From NCBI RefSeq assembly GCF_004153225.1, contig NZ_SEMB01000005.1, forward strand, positions 52,073-116,072: a stretch of DNA of 64,000 nt. The letters run 5' to 3'. Of the stretch, positions 57,262 through 64,000 are shown in pieces. The stretch's first letter is position 1. Every line of letters begins with the position of its first letter. The position numbers and the translations under genes are program-made. Origin of the DNA: Sporolactobacillus sp. THM7-7. Its GTDB lineage: Bacteria > Bacillota > Bacilli > Bacillales > Sporolactobacillaceae. The notes beneath the pieces were generated by a model. That model did no database searches and was not told where the DNA came from. It saw nothing but the letters and a program-made list of their open reading frames with translations.

Positions 57262-58029
57262 TCAACCGGCAAGCCATCCGCCATCAACAATGATGGATTG
57301 GCCGGTCAAATAGTCCGACGCGCCGCTTGAGAGAAAAATAACCGTTCCCGCCAGATCCTCCGCTGTCCCGATCCTTCCGAGGGGTATGCGGCTCTCAATC
57401 CATTCTCTGTGTGCCTGATCATCAAAAAAGGGCTGAGTCATGTGTGTTAAAAAATAACCGGGGACAATCGCATTAACCTGTATGTTGTACTGAGCCAGCT
57501 CAATCGCCGCAGTTTTTGTAAATTGAATAATCGCACCTTTTGAAGAACAATACACGGATGATCCCGACAGGCCGATATAGCTCCCCAAAGAACCGATATT
57601 GATAATTTTGCCGCTCTTGTGCAGCTTCATCTTCTCAGCTACTTTTTGCGTCATAAAAAAGACACCTTTTGTATTCACAGTCATGATCGAATCGTAGTCT
57701 TCTTCAGAGACGTCTAGAAAGGGTTCGGGAATTTCATTACCAGCATTATTAATCAAAATATCGATCTTTCCGTATTTTATATATATTTTATCAATAGATT
57801 CTTTAACGGATCGAGTATCCGTAACATCTAAAACTGTCACTTCCGCCTGACCCGCTTCATCGCTGATCATCTCTTTCGTTGCCATCAATTTTTCTTTATC
57901 TCTGCCGATACAGATGCAGGTGCATCCCGCCTGAGCAAGCGCTATAGCATAACCTCTTCCCAGTCCCTGACTTGCTCCCGTAATAACGGCTACTTTTCCC
58001 TCAATAGAGAACAATTTTGACAAGTCCAT
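57262..58029 (-). CDS. Short-chain dehydrogenase/reductase
   Basis: About 255 residues. TGASQGLGRGYAIALAQAG, NNAG, Ser in NIGSLGSYIGLSGSS and YCSSK are the SDR motifs. Probably NAD-dependent 3-oxoacyl or polyol type. ATG at 58029 is favoured by GGTGA upstream; a GTG at 58044 directly follows the previous stop. Confidence 0.88.
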   Translation of the reverse strand: MDLSKLFSIEGKVAVITGASQGLGRGYAIALAQAGCTCICIGRDKEKLMATKEMISDEAGQAEVTVLDVTDTRSVKESIDKIYIKYGKIDILINNAGNEIPEPFLDVSEEDYDSIMTVNTKGVFFMTQKVAEKMKLHKSGKIINIGSLGSYIGLSGSSVYCSSKGAIIQFTKTAAIELAQYNIQVNAIVPGYFLTHMTQPFFDDQAHREWIESRIPLGRIGTAEDLAGTVIFLSSGASDYLTGQSIIVDGGWLAG

Positions 58030-58044
58030 AAAAATCACCGTCAC

Positions 58045-58452
58045 TTATGAAAGAATCGTTAACGACCCGTGATCGGCATCCAGCAAAACGCGATCCCCGT
58101 TTTCAATAGATTTATAGAATCCATCTTCCACCCTGTCGACAACTGGCCACTCCATAATGATCGAACTGGCTACCAATACCGTATCGGGATATTTGATAAT
58201 CAGGGCTTTCGGCTCCATTCCTGACATCTTCAGCTGATACATGCCGTCTGCCTGAACGACCGAACTGCCTTTGCCGCTCGGAAAAACGAGAATTTTGTCA
58301 GCGATCGACTGTCCTTCGAGACTATGATTCTTTTCTATCACCACCCCTGTTTTGGGATCAACGAGATAAAAACACAAGTCATCCGACGACAACAAAATTT
58401 CCCCTTCAATGATGCCTTCGGACACTTTATGACAAGTAAACTTTTCAGCCAT
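58045..58452 (-). CDS. Aconitase X swivel subunit (DUF126)
   Basis: A 135-residue small subunit with EGEILLSSDDLCFYLVDPKTGVV, HSLEGQSIADKILVFPSGKGSS and the mobile Ser region of DUF126. With the next gene it forms a split AcnX dehydratase. Its ATG overlaps the large-subunit stop (TAATG), so the subunits are translated in balance. Confidence 0.9.
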   Translation of the reverse strand: MAEKFTCHKVSEGIIEGEILLSSDDLCFYLVDPKTGVVIEKNHSLEGQSIADKILVFPSGKGSSVVQADGMYQLKMSGMEPKALIIKYPDTVLVASSIIMEWPVVDRVEDGFYKSIENGDRVLLDADHGSLTILS

Positions 58453-59654
58453 TAGATTTCACCCCTTATCGCGGCATCGATACATTCGTCCACCTTACGA
58501 ATAACGAACTGCATATTTCTTCTTTTTGTGTAATAGGCGCATTTTGGTGAATCCGTTACACCTTTCTTGCCGTACAAAAATTCCCAGCACGGCTGATCCA
58601 TACATGTATCATCGACGATATCGCCGCCCGCTGCCTGAATCGTCTCCAGATAACCCATCCTCGAAGCGAGTTCTTTTGTCAGTGAAGACGTCATGATCCA
58701 GAGCCGCACCTTCAGTTTTTGATTTTTTACGAGTTCTGCGACATGGGCCACCTGATCGAGGTTAAAATGCGGACAGCCGAATAAGGCAAAATCAATTTTT
58801 CCGCCCGGATCGGTAATATCATCGTGAACCTCTTCCAAATCTTGCTCTGTTATGGTGATGACGCGTTCCGGATCGTCCCCTTGAAAGGCTTCTTCCACCG
58901 TTTTCGCTTCCGGGGTGACCCCGACGATGTGATACATCGGGACATTCCCGGCCGTGTTCAGCTGAGCGCCCAAGTTCATTAATGCCGCCGGTGACGGGTT
59001 TGTCGGTATGTTAACAAACACCGGTGTTTTAAATTTCAGCTTTTTCGGAACCGCATAGCCGAGCAGCTGATAGTCAAAGTCATTCTTTATTTTAGCCTGT
59101 ACATCGACGAGTACTTGCCCTTTGCGATTCTCATCCAATAGAAACCCGTATAACGGCGTTCTTCCGGTTATCGCCGCGCAAAGCGCGCTCTGCGCCGATT
59201 CTCGATTGGTCCGTGCACCATAAACCGAATTAATAAACGGTGTGGCACTCGATTCGGAATAGGCCGTTATCTCTCCGAATCTCGGTACATTTTTCTCAAG
59301 GTAGGGAGTACAGTCAAACGTTAAGGTCGCGCCTACCTCCTTATACGCTTTTCTGGTTCGACGGATCATTTCTTCATCTTTCTTAGAAATGGTTGTAATA
59401 CATTGGAAATACTCTAAGTTGAAACCCGGATTCACGGTTGGTGATATCCGGCACTTTGCACCCGCATGGACCATCTTTTCGACAAACCATAAATCGGCTT
59501 CCTGATTACTCAACGCGACATGCGTGCGGCTAACCGGAACCATCTTCGGCGCATTGAAGACTTCGCCGATCGCTACCTGAATTTTCATAGCAATCTGTGT
59601 TCCTTTACCATACTTTCCATCCAGCATATCCTGCTCTTCCCGAGTCAGTTCCAT
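58452..59654 (-). CDS. Aconitase X catalytic subunit (DUF521)
   Basis: About 400 residues starting MELTREEQDMLDGKYGKGTQ, the usual AcnX N-terminus. SRTHVALS, FDCTPYLEKNVPRFGEITAYSESSATPFINSVYGARTNRES and FGCPHFNLDQ fit; cluster cysteines include those in FDCTPYL and DDTCMDQPCWEF. Known AcnX enzymes dehydrate cis-3-hydroxy-L-proline or mevalonate 5-phosphate; the substrate here is unknown. An earlier ATG (59663) overlaps the previous stop. Confidence 0.88.
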   Translation of the reverse strand: MELTREEQDMLDGKYGKGTQIAMKIQVAIGEVFNAPKMVPVSRTHVALSNQEADLWFVEKMVHAGAKCRISPTVNPGFNLEYFQCITTISKKDEEMIRRTRKAYKEVGATLTFDCTPYLEKNVPRFGEITAYSESSATPFINSVYGARTNRESAQSALCAAITGRTPLYGFLLDENRKGQVLVDVQAKIKNDFDYQLLGYAVPKKLKFKTPVFVNIPTNPSPAALMNLGAQLNTAGNVPMYHIVGVTPEAKTVEEAFQGDDPERVITITEQDLEEVHDDITDPGGKIDFALFGCPHFNLDQVAHVAELVKNQKLKVRLWIMTSSLTKELASRMGYLETIQAAGGDIVDDTCMDQPCWEFLYGKKGVTDSPKCAYYTKRRNMQFVIRKVDECIDAAIRGEI

Positions 59655-59659
59655 GAATG

Positions 59660-61018
59660 TCATCCCTTCTTTCCCATTTCATACAAACTTTTATCCAATC
59701 CATTCATTAAATTCTGAACGTCATGAACAATCTTGCTCTCGGGTATGGTAAGGATTTTTCCCTTCTTTACCCTTGTCTCCCCATTTACAACGACATAGTC
59801 GATTGCGCCGGGCTGCATCGAATAAACAATGTTCGGCAGAACCTGCTCAAACGAATGAGAGATGGGCTGCATCGATAGATCATTCTTGTTCAACGCAACG
59901 AAATCGGCTCTGTACCCGACTTTAATCCGACCGATCGGAAGCTGTAAAATATCTCCGCCCACTGACGTGCCCATATCAAATACTTGTTTAAAGTTAATAG
60001 CCAGAGAATTCAGTTTGCTGACCTTCTGCAGCAACGCGCACATGCGCATTTCTTCAAAAACGCTGATTCGGTTATTACTGCAGGCACCGTCCGAACCGAG
60101 TCCGATCTTAACGCCCCCCTCCATCAAGGCCGGGATGTCCGTCACTCCATCAGCGAGAAACATATTACTGGACGGGCAATAGACCAGCTTGGCTTTATTT
60201 TCGCCCATTAACGCTTTTTCTTGGGCATCGAGCCAGACGCAATGGATAGCGACCATCCGATGATCGTACATCACGCCGATCTTATCGAGCAGCTCAACGG
60301 GCCTTAAATGATATTCCTTTTTCACTTGTTCGACTTCAAAGGGTTCCTCTGCGACATGAATGTGGAAGTTGGTATCCAACTCCTGTGCCAGCTTGTGACC
60401 GGCCTTTACCATATCAATTGAAGCGGCATGCAAACTATGCGGAGCGGGTGCGATCGTCGTCATATCATCACCCTGATACTTTTCAGCCAGATGCCGGACA
60501 TTTCGTACAGCCTCCTCGACCGTTTCGACGTAACCTGAAGGAGCGCCGTCCCAATCATACATCGTTCGCGCCAAAACGAACCGGATCCCGACATCTTTTG
60601 CCGCCTGAATGACCGCTTCATCGCTCTCAATGCCTTCGTTATGCACATAAAAGTAATCACTGACCGTCGTGACCCCGTATTTCATCATTTCACTAAAAGC
60701 AAAAACCGCTCCGGTGTAGACGTCCTTTGCCTTCAGATAAGGGGAATACTTATAGAGCGATTGGTCACGCCATTCCAGAAAGGGTTTATCAACGGCGATC
60801 CCCCTCAGTAAACTCTGAAAAGAATGGTTATGGGCATTCACCGTTCCCGGAATCATGATCTCATCCGACCAGTCGATAACTTCCATGTCTTTATATTTTT
60901 CAATCAAATTGGAGAAAGAACCAACCTCCTGAATCATCCCGCTGTCTACTAACACCCCTTGATCTTCTTGAAAGACGCCGTCAACATAAACCAGAGAAGG
61001 TTTGTAAAGTTTTTGCAT
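59660..61018 (-). CDS. Deaminase-type amidohydrolase (HutF/TrzN/MtaD superfamily)
   Basis: About 452 residues of the metal-dependent amidohydrolase superfamily: PGTVNAHNHSFQSLLRG, HVAEEPFEVEQV, VAIHCVWLD and GLGSDGACSNNRISVFEEMRM. The last motif resembles adenosine/8-oxoguanine deaminases more than HutF, while the position beside hutU and hutI would suit formimino-glutamate deiminase. Specificity unresolved. The ATG at 61018 or TTG at 61024 overlaps or adjoins the M20 gene's stop. Confidence 0.85.
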   Translation of the reverse strand: MQKLYKPSLVYVDGVFQEDQGVLVDSGMIQEVGSFSNLIEKYKDMEVIDWSDEIMIPGTVNAHNHSFQSLLRGIAVDKPFLEWRDQSLYKYSPYLKAKDVYTGAVFAFSEMMKYGVTTVSDYFYVHNEGIESDEAVIQAAKDVGIRFVLARTMYDWDGAPSGYVETVEEAVRNVRHLAEKYQGDDMTTIAPAPHSLHAASIDMVKAGHKLAQELDTNFHIHVAEEPFEVEQVKKEYHLRPVELLDKIGVMYDHRMVAIHCVWLDAQEKALMGENKAKLVYCPSSNMFLADGVTDIPALMEGGVKIGLGSDGACSNNRISVFEEMRMCALLQKVSKLNSLAINFKQVFDMGTSVGGDILQLPIGRIKVGYRADFVALNKNDLSMQPISHSFEQVLPNIVYSMQPGAIDYVVVNGETRVKKGKILTIPESKIVHDVQNLMNGLDKSLYEMGKKG

Positions 61019-61020
61019 GA

Positions 61021-62301
61021 TCAATCAAGCTCCTTATCCAAAGCGATCACCGTCTGCAGAAGAACATTCCCTGCCTTTATGATGTCTTCCAGATTCGTCT
61101 CTTCTTCCGGGCAATGGCTTTTACCGTCAATACTCGGTACAAAGAGCATTCCTGTTTTTGCTATAGGAGCCATATGCACCGCATCATGACCAGCCATACT
61201 CGGTATTTCCAGAAACGGTTCGTTCATCGATGTCAGCACTTTTTTTAATGTCAGCTGTACTTGCTGGTCCATCGGCACCGACTTCTGATTCAAAATGGTT
61301 TCTCGTAAAATACGAACCCTTCGTCCTTTTTCAATCACACGGATACGACTAGAAAGTTCATCGATGATCTGTTGCAGTGTTTCTTCATCCGTCGTCCTGA
61401 CCTCTGCTATGAGATCGACTTCGCCGGGAATAATATTTGCTGCGTTGGGTAGGACATCGAAGCGTCCAACGGTACCGACGACATCGCGCTGATTCGTGTT
61501 CAAAATAATCTCTTCAAGCGCCAGATTGAGCTCGGAGCCTGCTAGGAGGGCATCATGCCGATCTTTCATAAGCGTTGTTCCCGAATGATTGGCTTCGCCG
61601 ATGACTTTGATTTTTTCACGATATATGCCAGTGATTCCCTTGACGACAGCCACCGACCGGCCGCAGTCAAATAAGTTCCGTCCCTGCTCAATATGACATT
61701 CCAAAAAAGCGCTCAAGTCACGAGGATGCAGGAGATTTCCAGCCAGATGATCCACATCACCTCCCAAACTTCTAATAGTGTCTGTCAGTTTTACTTTCGT
61801 CGCATCATGAGTGACCATCTCTAAATCTTTTTTAGTAAGTACTCCGGTTATGCTCCGGCTGCCCAGTGTAGAAATGTTGTATGGATTAGGCTCTTCGGCC
61901 GAGAAGGAAACGATCCTCATCGGGTGACGCATTGGGAAATGTGCTTCCTCTAATGTTTGCATTACCTCGGCAGCGAGCAGAACGCCGATAGAACCATCAT
62001 ATTTTCCACCGTTTGCTACCGCATCGTGATGCGAGCCGAGAACGATGGGCGGCAGTTTTTCCTTTCCTGTTACTTCTATCCAGAGATTGGCCACTGGATC
62101 CACTTTTACCTCCGATTGAAAAACCTTTTGCCACCATTCTTTCAGCCAGTTTCTCGCGGCAATATCTGCGGCACTTCCAAACGACCGGTCAATGCCTCCA
62201 TGATCATTAATGCCAAACTCTGCCAGTTTTTTTAGTCGCTGATTGATTCGTTTACCATTTACAGCAATGGGGATCGTGCTTCTATACTGATGACTCGCCA
62301 A
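61021..62301 (-). CDS. M20-family Zn hydrolase, N-carbamoyl-amino-acid hydrolase type
   Basis: A 426-residue amidase of the HyuC/AllC/beta-ureidopropionase group. Zinc and catalytic motifs: VLGSHHDAVANGGKYDGSIGV, FSAEEPNPYNISTLGSRSITG, ECHIEQGRNL, GEANHSGTTLMKDRHDALLAG and the C-terminal His in SMAGHDAVHMA. Such enzymes release NH3 and CO2 from N-carbamoyl acids; in this cluster an N-carbamoyl or N-formyl glutamate-like intermediate is plausible. TTG start, AAGGTG upstream. Confidence 0.87.
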   Translation of the reverse strand: MASHQYRSTIPIAVNGKRINQRLKKLAEFGINDHGGIDRSFGSAADIAARNWLKEWWQKVFQSEVKVDPVANLWIEVTGKEKLPPIVLGSHHDAVANGGKYDGSIGVLLAAEVMQTLEEAHFPMRHPMRIVSFSAEEPNPYNISTLGSRSITGVLTKKDLEMVTHDATKVKLTDTIRSLGGDVDHLAGNLLHPRDLSAFLECHIEQGRNLFDCGRSVAVVKGITGIYREKIKVIGEANHSGTTLMKDRHDALLAGSELNLALEEIILNTNQRDVVGTVGRFDVLPNAANIIPGEVDLIAEVRTTDEETLQQIIDELSSRIRVIEKGRRVRILRETILNQKSVPMDQQVQLTLKKVLTSMNEPFLEIPSMAGHDAVHMAPIAKTGMLFVPSIDGKSHCPEEETNLEDIIKAGNVLLQTVIALDKELD

Positions 62302-62434
62302 ACTTCAGCACCTTCATTTCGGTTCTTCATTTTTTCTGTTCGCCATGTTATTTCTATCGGTGTTTCTCATGCCGATATGTCCTTTAAAGTAAGAAAAAAT
62401 TTTTTACGTGACTTATGCATCGGTAAAAAAATAC

Positions 62435-63334
62435 TCATTTTTCTTTGCTGTCGACATACTGAGGATGGGATGGATAATAGGTATGATGCCTCTTGTCAAG
62501 TTCTTCAAGTTCCCGCATTCTCTTATCCAATCCTCTTGTCTCTCTTGCCACATCTCTCATGAGTAAATTCAAAAACAGAATAGGTGTACTGTAGATATCA
62601 AATATTGAAGACGTCGTAATCGGTACGCTCAATACTGGGTCGGCGATGCTAAACACTGGAGAGGTGACACTGTCCGTAATCGCTGAGATTGAAAAATGTT
62701 TCTGATGCAATTCATTCAATTTATCTAACAATATATTGGGGTATCTTGGAAAAACTATTGCGAGAATATGAGCTTTCGCAGGGTCGGCCAGTTCCAACGT
62801 TTCCCACGACGGACTATTGGGATTTATTTGAATTACATTATTTCTAATTTTATTCAGAATATAATAAGTATAAGACAGTAAAGTTGCAGACATTCGGGCG
62901 GAAGTCAGGACCAGCTGCTCGGCTGAAACGATATGGCGTACCAACTGTTTGTAATTAGGTTGATTCAATATTATCTCTAGTTCATCAATGTTTTCATGTT
63001 CCATTTTCAGTATATTAGATAACCCTTTGTCCGCTGTGTATTGCAGTCTTTGTGGAGCCGTGATTTCTTTTCGGACAAATTGTTGGAGATTATGCAAAAA
63101 ATCATTATATCCTTTATATCCGAGAGCAATACAAAATCTGGAAACACTGCCTTGGCTAACCTTTGCCTGTTCCGCCACTTCCGACGCCGTCATAAAAATA
63201 ACATGCTTATAGGCCTTTTCAATATAATAGGCCAGTTTCTCATAGGTTGGAGACTCTTGAGAAACGAGAGCTATTTTTTCTTTAAGATGCGCCAGTTCCT
63301 TTATATCTGTTTGATAATTCAAAACATTCACCAC
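62435..63334 (-). CDS. RpiR-family transcriptional regulator
   Basis: 299 residues. N-terminal HTH_6 domain (residues about 15-90) with ASEVAEQAKVSQGSVSRFCIALGYKGYNDFL, and a C-terminal SIS domain (about 130-260). RpiR proteins usually sense phosphosugars but also control amino-acid or purine-derived pathways. It is the first gene on the leftward strand before the catabolic cluster and probably controls it. The GTG start is uncertain. Confidence 0.88.
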   Translation of the reverse strand: MVNVLNYQTDIKELAHLKEKIALVSQESPTYEKLAYYIEKAYKHVIFMTASEVAEQAKVSQGSVSRFCIALGYKGYNDFLHNLQQFVRKEITAPQRLQYTADKGLSNILKMEHENIDELEIILNQPNYKQLVRHIVSAEQLVLTSARMSATLLSYTYYILNKIRNNVIQINPNSPSWETLELADPAKAHILAIVFPRYPNILLDKLNELHQKHFSISAITDSVTSPVFSIADPVLSVPITTSSIFDIYSTPILFLNLLMRDVARETRGLDKRMRELEELDKRHHTYYPSHPQYVDSKEK

Positions 63335-63475
63335 TCTTGATTTGCGTTCACATTAATGTATTCATTCATTTATTAATTTATGTGAATAATTATATTCACA
63401 AAATAGCAAATTGTCAATGAACAATTTAGAGTTAATCGTATTTTTTAAAATTTAATTAAATTTAGACATACATTC

Positions 63476-63874
63476 TTATTTTGACATTTTTCCCGAAGCC
63501 ATTCGTTGTTCTCTCTCTTTCTTCTGTCTTTCCAGCTCTATTAAAATCTCCTTCTTATAGCGGATAAAGTCATCCGTAAGCTGAATACTCCAGTCCTTAT
63601 TTTTAGGTAAATCAATGCTGATCTCTTTAGAAATTTGCCCCGGATGGCTCGACATAACATAGACTCTGTCCGACAAATAAACGGCTTCGTCAACATCATG
63701 GGTTACAAACAACACACTCGATTTTGCTTCCTTGAATACTTGAACAAGTAGGTCCTGCATGTCTCTTCTCGTCTGTGCATCCAATGCACCGAATGGCTCA
63801 TCCATTAAAAGGAGTCCCGGCTTAAATACAAGGGCACGGGCAATTGCCACCCGCTGCTGCATACCGCCTGACAC
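63476..63874 (-). pseudogene. ABC ATPase, C-terminal half only
   Basis: The last ~130 residues of a nitrate/taurine-type ABC ATPase, beginning exactly at the signature SGGMQQRVAIARAL and running through LLLMDEPFGALD and FVTHDVDEAVYLSDRV. Walker A and the whole N-terminal half are absent; upstream sequence on the same strand is unrelated. Either a truncated gene or the effect of a false join near 63870. It is similar to the ATPase at 47774. Confidence 0.8.
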
Positions 63875-63913
63875 TCGCCTTCGACAGCTGTAGGCACAAT
63901 TCCGTGATCCGCT

Positions 63914-63993
63914 GTGGATAAAAAGCCTTTACTGCCGGGATTTCCGGGAGTTATCCACCTGTGGATCATAGGTTTTTGAAAAGTTATCCATAG
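63914..63993. repeat. Cluster of four DnaA-box-like 9-mers
   Basis: TGTGGATAA at 63914 (perfect), TTATCCACC at 63952, TGTGGATCA at 63961 and TTATCCATA at 63985. Each differs by at most one base from TTATCCACA or its complement. Such density is typical of replication origins. It is unexpected next to a truncated ABC gene and far from dnaA. Confidence 0.6.
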
Positions 63994-64000
63994 GCACATA

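Noticed and set aside
59660-61018. Firm call of the amidohydrolase as HutF
   Set aside because: The GSDGACSNN motif is closer to adenosine/8-oxoguanine-type deaminases; context alone is not enough.

Overview
The window is a chromosomal segment of a Gram-positive, endospore-forming Firmicute of the order Bacillales. It carries spoIIP, the dapB-mgsA-cca-birA-panCD-ypmB-asnS-dnaD-nth-ponA-recU block known from Bacillus, a replication terminator protein gene (rtp), a YkoEDC-type thiamine-precursor transporter under a TPP riboswitch, and many TTG/GTG starts behind strong Shine-Dalgarno sequences. The base composition is moderate in GC. The absence of panB, dinG, aspB and the bacillithiol genes from the conserved block argues against the B. 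subtilis group proper; I cannot name the genus. No tRNA, rRNA, CRISPR array or insertion sequence was recognised.

Region 1 (1-16.3 kb) looks like a replication terminus. After the 3' part of parC and a ferredoxin-NADP reductase gene come rtp and, directly upstream of it, a 31-bp Ter-like element (2375-2405). A second copy, 27/31 identical and inverted, lies at 15536-15566. Between them sit a XerS-type chromosome-dimer recombinase gene and a short dif-like motif. Also here are an EXLDI-family gene with palindromes in its promoter, an M23 peptidase, xpt, a DUF975 membrane protein, a ketone-body/3-hydroxybutyrate cluster (thiolase with two compensating frameshifts, GntP-type permease, scoA, scoB, divergent bdh) with two perfect CcpA cre sites, a CYP152 P450 and a deleted chemotaxis-receptor remnant.

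Region 2 (16.6-26.9 kb): spoIIP, an acyl-CoA ligase, the TPP-riboswitch-controlled ykoE-ykoD-ykoC transporter, and kdsA-kdsD-kdsC for 3-deoxy-octulosonate (KDO), which is unexpected in a monoderm, followed by two small hypothetical genes.

Region 3 (26.9-43.6 kb) is the conserved housekeeping block: yppE, recU, ponA, nth (probable ATT start), dnaD, asnS, ypmB, panD, panC, birA, cca, mgsA, dapB, ypjD, a YitT-family gene, coaW, a small lipoprotein, and a gene-free stretch with a possible structured RNA.

Region 4 (43.8-47.7 kb): a TAXI-type TRAP transporter (binding protein, DUF1850 protein, fused DctQM permease).

Region 5 (47.7-63.9 kb): a long minus-strand catabolic cluster combining urocanate hydratase and imidazolonepropionase with a HisD-family dehydrogenase, a 2-hydroxyacid dehydrogenase, a zinc alcohol dehydrogenase, an SDR, a two-subunit aconitase X, a deaminase-type amidohydrolase, an M20 carbamoylase-type hydrolase, a taurine/nitrate-type ABC importer and an RpiR-family regulator. 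Its substrate is unknown, and it is the best candidate here for an undescribed pathway. The window ends in an abruptly truncated ABC ATPase next to a cluster of DnaA-box-like 9-mers, which may mark an assembly joint.
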